Part shown: one piece after another, positions 1-5,475 of the stretch
Layout of the letters: each line of letters opens with the position of its first letter
How positions within the stretch are numbered: the first letter of the stretch is position 1
NCBI GenBank assembly: GCA_041686955.1
Contig: JAWLCV010000126.1
Coordinates: 1-7,221 of the forward strand
Origin: UBA7803 sp041686955
GTDB lineage: Bacteria; Pseudomonadota; Gammaproteobacteria; Pseudomonadales; Azotimanducaceae
Direction: 5' to 3'
DNA: 7,221 nucleotides
The notes under the pieces: model-generated
What the model was told of the DNA's origin: nothing
The model's input: the letters and a program-made list of their open reading frames with translations, nothing else
Databases searched by the model: none
Program-made: the position numbers and the translations under genes

Positions 1-232
1 ACCGGCGCGCGGTCTCCTGCTCCCAGATGTAGTGCTGGGTCGGCGACCAGCCCGGCCCGCCGAACTCCTTGGGCCATTTCGGCACGTCCCAGCCGCCTTG
101 TTCCCGGGCCTTCTTGAACCAGTCCAGCCGCCACTGGGCGTAATCCTCGCCGGGCTTGTAGGCGTTCTCGTCGAGGAACTTGCGCACCGCGTCGCGGAAT
201 GCCAGATCTTCTGCGCTGAGCTCGATGTCCAT
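1..232 (-). CDS. Acyl-CoA dehydrogenase, N-terminal part (cut by window edge)
   Basis: Reading leftward from ATG at 232-230 gives 77 codons, beginning MDIELSAEDLAFRDAVRKFL, and the frame stays open to the window edge. The opening (acidic S-x-E-[DE]-x-x-F-R-x-x-V-R-x-F-L) is the usual start of the helical N-terminal domain of FAD-dependent acyl-CoA dehydrogenases. It is followed near residues 45-62 by the family's W-D-V-P-x-W-P-x-E-F-G-G-P-G-W stretch. These enzymes oxidise acyl-CoA to 2-enoyl-CoA in the cytoplasm. The FAD-binding and catalytic-base regions lie outside the window, so substrate class cannot be told. No strong Shine-Dalgarno is seen; AGCGAGA lies about 8 bases upstream. The gene is divergent from a TetR-type regulator, which suggests control by that protein (inference). 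Confidence 0.88.
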   Translation of the reverse strand, partial: MDIELSAEDLAFRDAVRKFLDENAYKPGEDYAQWRLDWFKKAREQGGWDVPKWPKEFGGPGWSPTQHYIWEQETARR

Positions 233-282
233 GGAAAATCTCGCTGGTGAGTTGGAATGCGGCCGGAAAGCTTAAATGAATG

Positions 283-311
283 TAGAATCAGTTACTAGAA
301 CAAGATTCTAG
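283..311. promoter_or_regulatory. Candidate TetR-type operator (palindrome plus extra half-site)
   Basis: Seen directly: CTAGAACAAGATTCTAG at 295-311 is a 17-bp dyad of 6-bp arms (CTAGAA/TTCTAG) around 5 bases. A further half-site TAGAATC at 283-289 forms a second perfect inverted pair with GATTCTA at 304-310. The site lies 51 bp or more upstream of the acyl-CoA dehydrogenase ATG and about 127 bp upstream of the tetR ATG, in the divergent gap where a TetR-family regulator usually binds. The AT-rich island contrasts with the surrounding GC-rich DNA. Binding by the adjacent regulator is inference. Confidence 0.5.
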
Positions 312-312
312 G

Positions 313-416
313 AGTCGCTGTCCGCCGTCCGCTGTCCGCTCTCCGCTGGAGGGCTTTCGCAGGATCTCGCGTTACGCCTCCTGCGGAAGGCGGATAGCGG
401 AAAGCGGACAGCGATA
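313..416. repeat. Long inverted repeat built of 7-bp units
   Basis: The left arm (313-352) contains in-phase heptads GTCCGCC, GTCCGCT, GTCCGCT, CTCCGCT (320-347). The right arm (377-416) contains their complements TGCGGAA, GGCGGAT, AGCGGAA, AGCGGAC (382-409). Comparing the 40-base left arm with the reverse complement of the right arm gives 32 identities without a gap. The mismatches lie almost all at the first and last base of each heptad, and the innermost GGAGG/CCTCC (348-352, 377-381) is perfect. The 24-base loop contains GCTTTCG (353-359). The element ends 21 bp before the tetR ATG and would form a long imperfect hairpin in RNA or single-stranded DNA. Its function is unknown. Confidence 0.85.
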
Positions 417-437
417 CGCTACACTTGCCGATTCATC

Positions 438-1055
438 ATGCGTAGAAAGAACCACCCAACCGAACTACGCGCGGCCACGGTCGAGCGCCGTGAGAGCGTG
501 CTGCGCGCGGCGTTGCAGTGCTTCACCCGTTCGGGCGTCGACGGCACCACCATCGGCGACATCCAGAAGGCGGCCCAGTGCAGCGTCGGCAGCCTCTACC
601 ACCACTTCGGCAGCAAGGAAGGCATCGCCGAGGAGCTGTTCATCGAGGGCATCAGCCGCTTCAACCGGGGCATGCTGCGCCGCCTGCGCCGTTCCACCGG
701 GGCGGAGGAGAGCGTCAAGGCCGTGGTGCGGTTCTACGGCGACTGGTCGGCGCGCAACCGGGCGCTCGCCAGCTACCTGCACTCCCGTGACATCGACTTT
801 TCGGACGACGCCCGGGCGCGGCTCAAGGAGATCTACCGCCGCTACATTGCCGAGGTGTTCACCTGGTTCGGCCCCTACGTGGCCTCGGGGGAGATGCGGG
901 CGTTGCCGCCGGACGCCTACGTGCCCCTCATCAGCGGCCCCATCCAGGAGTACGTGCGCCGCTGGCTCTCCGGCCATTATGAGCGCCCGCCGGGGGCCAT
1001 GAAGGAGTTGTTCGCCGACGCCGCGTGGAAATCCGTGCGCGCCGAGCCGAACTGA
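438..1055 (+). CDS. TetR/AcrR-family transcriptional regulator
   Basis: This is a 205-residue protein, the normal size for TetR repressors. The N-terminal DNA-binding domain spans about residues 15-66: a first helix (ESVLRAALQCFTRSGVDGTT), then the helix-turn-helix at about 37-57, with recognition helix SVGSLYHHFGSKEG, a clear TetR signature. The rest is a helical ligand and dimerisation domain that does not identify the ligand. The ATG at 438 has no visible Shine-Dalgarno, but no better start exists upstream of the HTH. TACACT at 420-425 is only a weak -10 candidate. The gene is divergent from an acyl-CoA dehydrogenase, with a palindrome between them. By analogy with PsrA/FadR-type TetR proteins it may sense acyl-CoA or a related ligand (inference). 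Its TGA is part of a hairpin shared with the convergent cytochrome gene. Confidence 0.93.
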   Translation: MRRKNHPTELRAATVERRESVLRAALQCFTRSGVDGTTIGDIQKAAQCSVGSLYHHFGSKEGIAEELFIEGISRFNRGMLRRLRRSTGAEESVKAVVRFYGDWSARNRALASYLHSRDIDFSDDARARLKEIYRRYIAEVFTWFGPYVASGEMRALPPDAYVPLISGPIQEYVRRWLSGHYERPPGAMKELFADAAWKSVRAEPN

Positions 1056-1072
1056 CCGAGTCTCCGGTCAGT
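1051..1072. terminator. Hairpin spanning both stop codons of a convergent pair
   Basis: ACTGACCG (1051-1058) is perfectly complementary to CGGTCAGT (1065-1072), with a 6-base loop. The stem contains the TGA of tetR (1053-1055) and, on the other strand, the TGA of the cytochrome gene (1068-1070). It is symmetric, so it could act for both genes. There is no T-tract on either side, so it is not a canonical intrinsic terminator. A role in RNA 3'-end stability or Rho-assisted ending is inference. Confidence 0.45.
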
Positions 1073-1631
1073 AGGCCTGTTCGTCCTCCTCCTCGAAGGG
1101 CATGAACAGGAAGATGCCGAAGCGCACGTAGGGGTGCTCGACCGGCTGACCGGGATGGGTGATCTGCGGAATCTCCCGGCGCACCGGCTCGAGGCTCTGG
1201 AGGTAGCTCGCGATGGCGTCGAGATCCGCGTCGCTGAGCGCCCCGTAGTTGGGCCAGGGCATGACCGGCAGGCGCTGGTGACCGTCCTTGCCCACCCCGG
1301 TGGTCAACGCCCGGGTGATGTCGCGCCGGCTCCAGGAACCCAGCCCCGTTTCCCGGTCCGGCGTCAGGTTCGGCGCGAACACCACGCCCGGCTCGGATTC
1401 GTCGTCGCTGTCGGTGTAGGCGATGCCCACGGTGGATCCCGCGAGGTGCGGCCCCGTGGGCTCGTTGCTCACCAGATAGCCTTCCGTGTGGCAGCGCGCG
1501 CAACCGAGCAGGTTCACCAGGTACTCGCCGCGTTCGACGCTGCTTTCCCGGGCGATGCTCGGGGCGGCGGCGGTGGCGAGCAGCAAGGCGAGCCAGAGCG
1601 CCGGGGTGGGCCGGGTAGGTGGATGCCGCAT
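1068..1631 (-). CDS. Secreted single-heme cytochrome c
   Basis: This is a 187-residue protein starting at ATG 1631, preceded by a good Shine-Dalgarno (GAGGA, 6 bases upstream). Residues 1-27 form a Sec signal peptide with hydrophobic core ALWLALLLATAAA and likely cleavage after SIA. One heme-binding motif, CARCH, lies at 44-48. The probable distal ligand is Met124 (LPVMPWPNYG), followed by the typical C-terminal helix LSDADLDAIASYLQSL. The NLTPD-x-ETGLGSWS segment (88-101) is typical of the c-type domains found in alcohol/aldehyde dehydrogenase cytochrome subunits, which usually carry more hemes; here only one is present. It should act as a periplasmic electron carrier; its partner is not in the window. 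It lies 44 bp downstream of the transporter on the same strand and may be cotranscribed. The C-terminus is acidic (EEEDE). Confidence 0.9.
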   Translation of the reverse strand: MRHPPTRPTPALWLALLLATAAAPSIARESSVERGEYLVNLLGCARCHTEGYLVSNEPTGPHLAGSTVGIAYTDSDDESEPGVVFAPNLTPDRETGLGSWSRRDITRALTTGVGKDGHQRLPVMPWPNYGALSDADLDAIASYLQSLEPVRREIPQITHPGQPVEHPYVRFGIFLFMPFEEEDEQAY

Positions 1632-1675
1632 GGAAGTTCCTCGAACCTGGGACGAATGACCCGAGGATAGCGCGG

Positions 1676-2623
1676 TCAGCGCTCCCGCGACACCCAGAGT
1701 CCGGCGACGATCACCGCGAGCCCGAGCACCGAGGTGAGGTGAATGGTCTCGCCGAGCACGGTGCCGATGAGCACCAGCGAGAGAAAGGGCGAGAGGAAGA
1801 TGAGCTGGCCGATGCGGGCCGCCCGGGCCGTCAGGTTGAGCGCGCGCTGCCACCAGAGAAAGGCGAAGCCCATCTCGATCAGTCCCACCCAGGCTCCGTA
1901 GGCCGCGTGCTCCCAGGTGAGGGAAGGCCAGCCCGGGCCCAGGTGGCAGGCCGCCGCCACCAGCGGCGTCGCCAGCAGGAAGCTCCAGGCCATGAGCCCC
2001 ACCGGCTCGTGATCCGAGCGGGCGTTGGCGAGCCAGTAGCCGGCCCAGATCACGGTGGAGGCCAGGGCCAGGCCCACCCCGAGCCAATCCAGCTCCGGCC
2101 AGGCGTCGAGCCTGCCCTGGGAAAGCAGCAGCAGCACGCCGCCGTAGCCGATGAGTATGCCGGCGAGAATCCGGGGCGTCAGCCGCTGGCCGAGGATCGG
2201 CACGGCCAGCACCGCCAGGGTGATGGCCCAGGTGTAGTTCAGTGGCTGGGCGATCTGCGCGGGCAGGCGCTCGTAGGCCTCGAAGAGCACCAGGTAGTAG
2301 AGAAACGGGTTGAGCAGCCCGAACCGCACCCCGGCCCCGACGGACCGCCACCCGGGATGCCAGGCGCCGCGCAAGGTGGCCACCACGGCGAACAGGGCCG
2401 CGGACACCACGGTGCCGAGCAGCAGAAGCTGCAGGGGCTCCATGACTCGAAGCCCGAGCTTGAATCCGGTGGCCACCGTGGACCAGGCCGCCACGGCCGC
2501 GAGTCCGTACCCGAGGGCCGCCCGCTCGTTCACCTCGCGCCGGATCACCGGCCGCGGCTCCGGTGCTGGCGGCGGCCGGCCGTTGATGGTTCCATGTGGC
2601 TCTGCATCGGTTCGGGACATCAT
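1676..2623 (-). CDS. EamA-type (DMT superfamily) membrane transporter
   Basis: From ATG 2623 the product is 315 residues. It is highly hydrophobic, consistent with ten transmembrane helices in two EamA repeats (about 37-165 and 180-310). The first helix begins LGYGLAAVAAWSTVATGFK; later ones include LLLLGTVVSAALFAVVAT and LIFLSPFLSLVLIGTVLGE, the latter a typical EamA second-repeat segment. The family exports amino acids, other metabolites or drugs through the inner membrane; the substrate cannot be read from sequence. The proline-rich first 35 residues are unusually long for the family. GTG at 2533 (Val31), just ahead of helix 1, is a plausible true start that would also remove the tight packing against the divergent Nudix gene. 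No strong Shine-Dalgarno supports either start. A -1-frame open reading overlaps almost all of the gene but lacks family features. Confidence 0.9.
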   Translation of the reverse strand: MMSRTDAEPHGTINGRPPPAPEPRPVIRREVNERAALGYGLAAVAAWSTVATGFKLGLRVMEPLQLLLLGTVVSAALFAVVATLRGAWHPGWRSVGAGVRFGLLNPFLYYLVLFEAYERLPAQIAQPLNYTWAITLAVLAVPILGQRLTPRILAGILIGYGGVLLLLSQGRLDAWPELDWLGVGLALASTVIWAGYWLANARSDHEPVGLMAWSFLLATPLVAAACHLGPGWPSLTWEHAAYGAWVGLIEMGFAFLWWQRALNLTARAARIGQLIFLSPFLSLVLIGTVLGETIHLTSVLGLAVIVAGLWVSRER

Positions 2624-2625
2624 CC

Positions 2626-3285
2626 ATGCTCTGCGACGACCCGCTGCGCGAGCGGATACGGGCTCATCTCGACGCGTTCCGGCCGACCCTGGCGGACGCC
2701 GGGGACGCGCGCCGCGCCGCCGTGGCCGTCACCGTCACCGACGTCGGCCGCGGCGCCGATCTGCCGGGGCTGCCGCGCTACGACGCCTGGCAGTCGCTGG
2801 CGGCCCTGATTCTGACACGACGATCCGCTTCGTTGCGCCGCCACGCGGGACAGTGGGCCTTCCCCGGCGGGCGCATGGATCCGGGGGAGACCCCGGAGCA
2901 GACCGCGCTGCGGGAGATGCACGAGGAAATCTCGGTGAATCTGCCCGCCGGCGCAGTGCTGGGCCGCCTGGACGACTTCGTCACCCGCTCGGGCTTCGTC
3001 ATGACCCCCGTGGTGATCTGGGGCGGGCCCGGTCTCGAGGCGTGGCCGAATCCCCAGGAGGTCGCCTCCGTGCATCGCATTCCCCTCACCGAGTTCATGC
3101 GCGACGACGCGCCCCGTCTCGACCCGGTGGCGGACGGCGGCCACCCCGAGCTGCGCATGCCGGTGGGGGACGGCAACATCGCGGCCCCCACCGCCGCCAT
3201 CATCTATCAGTTCCGGGAAGTCTGCCTGCTCGGGCGGCCCACGAGGGTGGCGCATTTCGAGCAGCCGAAGTTCGCGTGGGAATGA
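2626..3285 (+). CDS. Nudix hydrolase, CoA-pyrophosphatase-like
   Basis: From ATG 2626 the product has 219 residues. LILTRRSASLRRHAGQWAFP (61-80) followed by GG matches the signature of the NudL/CoA-pyrophosphatase group (L-T-x-R-S-x3-R-x2-x-G-x3-F-P-G-G). It runs into a Nudix box at 82-104: G-x5-E-x7-RE-M-H-EE-I-S-V, with Arg96-Glu97 and Glu100-Glu101 as metal-binding residues. The usual box Gly after EE-x is Ser103, which also happens in CoA pyrophosphatases. Such enzymes hydrolyse CoA or acyl-CoA to a 4'-phosphopantetheine compound and 3',5'-ADP. The C-terminal part (NIAAPTAAIIYQFRE to HFEQPKFAWE) differs from E. coli NudL, so the exact substrate is uncertain. A GTG at 2596 would add ten residues but overlaps the transporter gene; the ATG gives the expected family N-terminus. 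The gene diverges from the transporter and converges on the M14 gene. Confidence 0.85.
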   Translation: MLCDDPLRERIRAHLDAFRPTLADAGDARRAAVAVTVTDVGRGADLPGLPRYDAWQSLAALILTRRSASLRRHAGQWAFPGGRMDPGETPEQTALREMHEEISVNLPAGAVLGRLDDFVTRSGFVMTPVVIWGGPGLEAWPNPQEVASVHRIPLTEFMRDDAPRLDPVADGGHPELRMPVGDGNIAAPTAAIIYQFREVCLLGRPTRVAHFEQPKFAWE

Positions 3286-3292
3286 CAGAAAG

Positions 3293-3341
3293 AGCTTTCG
3301 GCTTTCGGCTGACAGCTGGCAGCTTTCGCTGATCGCTAATC
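3293..3341. repeat. Degenerate heptamer array between convergent genes
   Basis: Successive 7-base units AGCTTTC, GGCTTTC, GGCTGAC, AGCTGGC, AGCTTTC run in perfect phase from 3293 to 3327. Two more units, GCTGATC and GCTAATC, follow with a one-base phase slip to 3341. The last unit overlaps the stop codon of the M14 gene (3336-3338). In the phase GCTNNCN these units resemble those of the 313-416 element, whose loop carries an identical GCTTTCG. The array fills nearly all of the 50-bp gap between the Nudix and M14 genes. GAAAG-AG-CTTTC (3288-3299) can form a small stem. There is no clear intrinsic terminator. Confidence 0.75.
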
Positions 3342-4754
3342 TTCCTCTTCCATCATGGCGTCATAGTCCTCGCTCGTGTGGTCCACCTCGTCTTCGAGGG
3401 GAACCTCGGTGGCCTGGGCCATCTCCGCTTCGATGCCGATGTGGAAGGTGGCGTATCCGGGCATGACGAACTGGTCCAGGGCCATGCCGATGATGCGGCC
3501 GCGGTAGGGCGAGAGGATTTTGTTGGATTCGTTGCTGATGGGGTCGATGACCGTTCCGAGCAGGTCGCCGGGGCGCACCCGGCGGCCGAGGCGGACCTGC
3601 CCGGCGAGAATGCCGCCGTGGTCCGCGCGCACCCAGCGCGACTGATAGTAGACCGGCTCCGGGTTGCCCCACAGGCTGCGCCGGTCGTAGATGCCCAGGG
3701 TGTCCAGCAGGGTGAAGACGCCCTTCACGCTGTGGTTCACCGCATCCTCCTGCACCTGCAGGGGCATGCCCGCTTCCAGGGTCACGGCCGGCACCCCGGC
3801 GGCGGTGGCGGCGGCGCGCAGCGTGCCCTCGGCGCCTTCGCTGTGCAGGATCACGGTGGAACCGAAGCCCTTGGTCAGGCGCACCACGGCCTCGTCGTTC
3901 AGGTCGGCCCGGAGTTGCGGCAGGTTGGTCCGGTGGAACGAGCCGGTGTGCAGATCCACCAGGGCGTCGCAGTGGCGAATCACCTTGTTGAAGAGCGAAT
4001 AGGCGATGCGCGACGCCGAGCTGCCCGAGGGGTTCCCCGGGAAGAAACGGTTCAGGTCGCGGCGGTCGGGCAGATAGCGCGAATTGCGATGGAAACCCTG
4101 CAGGTTGACGATGGGCACGCCCACCACCGTGCCCCGCACCCGTTCCGGGTCGAGCCCGTGGAGCACCCGGCGCACGGTCTCGATGCCGTTCAGCTCGTCG
4201 CCGTGGACGGCGGCGGTGAGGCACAGCGTAGGGCCCGGCTCGGGACCGTGGGCCACCAGCACGGCGGATGGAAAGGTGTTGCCGGTGAAGGTTTCGGTAG
4301 CGGCCCAGGTGAGCTGGGCGAAGGTGCCCGGCGCGACCCGCTCGCCGAGCATCTCGAATGTCTCCGGCCCTTCCGGCTCGGCTTGCGCCACGGCCGGGTC
4401 CGTGGGCTCGGTGCCGCCTTCCTCGGCCGGCCCCGAGACCGCCGGGTCGGAGGCGGCACGCTCGGGCTCCTCGGGCGGCAGCACGGTCACCGTCGGCTCC
4501 GCGGCAGGCACGGGCACCGGGGGCGGGGGCTGCACGGTCAGCACGGGCGCAATGGCCGGCACGGCGAGGGGGACCGGGTCCAGGGCGGCAGCCCGCGCGC
4601 TCTCTACCGGCGGCTGGCAGGAGACCGACGCGGCCAGGGCGGACGCCGCCAGGACGGTGCGAATCGAGCCGACGAGGGCACGACGTGGCGAGGACGGCTC
4701 CTCGAAGCTCCGCCCGGCGCGGTCCGGCCTGGGTGCGTGAGTGGAAAACCGCAT
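3336..4754 (-). CDS. Secreted M14-type succinylglutamate desuccinylase/aspartoacylase-like protein
   Basis: From ATG 4754 the product has 472 residues. The core (about 135-450) is the AstE/AspA branch of M14 zinc hydrolases: zinc ligands His184 and Glu187 in AAVHGDELNG, RRDLNRFFPG around 231-240, third ligand His269 in DLHTGSFHR, and candidate catalytic Glu327 in VTLEAGM. A C-terminal beta domain with RVRPGDLLG follows, then an acidic tail. Unlike cytoplasmic AstE it starts with an N-terminal hydrophobic stretch, ALVGSIRTVLAASALAASVS, ending at Cys46. This is a possible but weak lipobox, with a weak twin-arginine-like SPRR just before it. A Pro/Glu/Ala-rich linker (50-130) comes next. It is probably exported and anchored in the envelope, and it should cleave an amide bond of an N-acyl amino acid or peptide; the substrate is unknown. 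A frame continuing upstream to GTG 4844 is less likely because it would put the export signal 60-75 residues in. Confidence 0.82.
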   Translation of the reverse strand: MRFSTHAPRPDRAGRSFEEPSSPRRALVGSIRTVLAASALAASVSCQPPVESARAAALDPVPLAVPAIAPVLTVQPPPPVPVPAAEPTVTVLPPEEPERAASDPAVSGPAEEGGTEPTDPAVAQAEPEGPETFEMLGERVAPGTFAQLTWAATETFTGNTFPSAVLVAHGPEPGPTLCLTAAVHGDELNGIETVRRVLHGLDPERVRGTVVGVPIVNLQGFHRNSRYLPDRRDLNRFFPGNPSGSSASRIAYSLFNKVIRHCDALVDLHTGSFHRTNLPQLRADLNDEAVVRLTKGFGSTVILHSEGAEGTLRAAATAAGVPAVTLEAGMPLQVQEDAVNHSVKGVFTLLDTLGIYDRRSLWGNPEPVYYQSRWVRADHGGILAGQVRLGRRVRPGDLLGTVIDPISNESNKILSPYRGRIIGMALDQFVMPGYATFHIGIEAEMAQATEVPLEDEVDHTSEDYDAMMEEED

Positions 4755-4763
4755 ACTTTCAAG

Positions 4764-4794
4764 ATTATACGCAGGGTATCTCGAGTGAACGCAA
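4764..4794 (-). promoter_or_regulatory. Candidate sigma70-type promoter of the M14 gene
   Basis: On the minus strand a perfect TATAAT (4769 to 4764) lies 19 bases downstream of TTGCGT (4794 to 4789). The -10 is only nine bases from the ATG at 4754, so transcription would begin about 2-4 bases before the start codon and the message would be almost leaderless. This agrees with the absence of a Shine-Dalgarno. The 19-bp spacer is slightly long and the -35 is imperfect. Confidence 0.45.
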
Positions 4795-4801
4795 TAATTG
4801 C

Positions 4802-4829
4802 CTGAATCGCTCGTGCCCGAACGATTCAG
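4802..4829. promoter_or_regulatory. 28-bp dyad, candidate operator
   Basis: CTGAATCG (4802-4809) and CGATTCAG (4822-4829) are perfect inverted repeats. After one mismatch they continue as TCG/CGA (4811-4813, 4818-4820) around the four bases TGCC. The dyad lies just upstream of the candidate -35 of the M14 gene, at about -45 to -72 from its predicted start, where activators often bind. It is about 166 bp upstream of the peroxiredoxin ATG. No gene ends here, so a terminator is unlikely. The binding protein is unknown. Confidence 0.45.
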
Positions 4830-4914
4830 CGTGCCGCACCCCACTTATAGCACGTGTTCCGCACTTCGGTTGGGACCCACGCCGCAGCCTCGGCGAATCG
4901 GCGGGATGCCTGCT

Positions 4915-4951
4915 TTGACCGGTCGCGTTGACCGCCTTGGGGGAATTCCCC
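4915..4951 (+). promoter_or_regulatory. Upstream region of the peroxiredoxin gene: direct repeat and palindrome
   Basis: TTGACCG occurs at 4915-4921 and again at 4928-4934. Each copy resembles a -35 hexamer (TTGACC), but no convincing -10 follows at the right spacing. A 12-bp perfect palindrome GGGGAATTCCCC lies at 4940-4951, 44 bases before the ATG. These could be promoter or regulator sites for the peroxiredoxin; no known regulator consensus is recognised. Confidence 0.3.
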
Positions 4952-4995
4952 ACACTTCGGCTCTTTCCATTGAACCACCGAGACGAGGAGCGACT

Positions 4996-5475
4996 ATGGC
5001 GATCAAAGAAGGTGATCGAATCCCCGAAGCCACCATGCACATCATGAAGGATGGTCGGCCCACGCCGGTGACCACCGACGAGCTGTTCTCCGGCAAGAAG
5101 GTCGTGGTGTTCGCGGTCCCGGGGGCCTATACCCCGACCTGCTCCCAGGCGCACCTGCCGGGCTTCGTGGTGAATGCCGATGCCATCAAGGCCAAGGGCG
5201 TGGACGACATCGTCTGTGTCTCCGTGAACGACGCCTTCGTCATGGACAGCTGGGGCAAGGACAAGAACGCCGACCAGATCACGATGGTGGGGGACGGCAA
5301 CGGCGAGTTCACCAGCAAGCTGGGCCTGGAGATGGACGGCAGCGGCTTCGGCCTCGGAACCCGTTCCCAGCGTTACGCCATGGTGGTGGAAGACGGCGTG
5401 GTGAAGAAGCTGGCCGTGGAAGAGCCCGGCAAGTTCGAGGTGAGCAAGGCGGAATCCATTCTGGAAACGCTCTGA
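4996..5475 (+). CDS. Peroxiredoxin, Prx5-like
   Basis: This is a 159-residue protein with start ATG 4996, preceded by GAGGAG five bases upstream, a strong Shine-Dalgarno. The catalytic motif P-G-A-Y-T-P-T-C (42-49) gives the peroxidatic Cys49. Arg126 in TRSQRY is the conserved active-site arginine of the Prx5 group. Cys74 (DDIVCVS) is the only other cysteine. The length and the AHLPGFV and NDAFVMDSWGK segments fit the bacterial Prx5 subfamily, and there is no fused glutaredoxin domain. It reduces hydrogen peroxide and organic hydroperoxides in the cytoplasm using glutathione/glutaredoxin or thioredoxin. An open frame reaches further upstream to 4798 but has no SD and no family similarity. The gene is divergent from the M14 gene and converges on tesB across 24 bp. 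Confidence 0.95.
   Translation: MAIKEGDRIPEATMHIMKDGRPTPVTTDELFSGKKVVVFAVPGAYTPTCSQAHLPGFVVNADAIKAKGVDDIVCVSVNDAFVMDSWGKDKNADQITMVGDGNGEFTSKLGLEMDGSGFGLGTRSQRYAMVVEDGVVKKLAVEEPGKFEVSKAESILETL

Noticed and set aside
313..416. CRISPR-like array or IS end
   Set aside because: The units are 7 bp with no spacers, and there is no transposase, target duplication or leader nearby.
1068..2627. A 519-codon minus-strand open frame joining the antisense phase of the transporter with the cytochrome, as a possible fusion gene
   Set aside because: The part before 1631 is Arg/Gly/Ala-rich with no family features and is an out-of-phase reading of the transporter gene. The cytochrome has its own Shine-Dalgarno, start and signal peptide.
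1619..2809. A 396-codon plus-strand open frame opposite the transporter
   Set aside because: It is a shadow of the transporter gene and runs into the Nudix gene out of phase; no start signal or recognisable domain.
3378..4805. A 475-codon plus-strand open frame opposite the M14 gene
   Set aside because: It lies antisense to a gene with clear zinc-binding motifs; long antisense frames are expected at this GC content, and its composition (Gly/His/Val/Arg-rich) shows no domain.
4798..4995. An upstream in-frame extension of the peroxiredoxin
   Set aside because: The added 66 residues have no family similarity and cross the dyads of the divergent gap; ATG 4996 has a strong Shine-Dalgarno and gives the expected family length.
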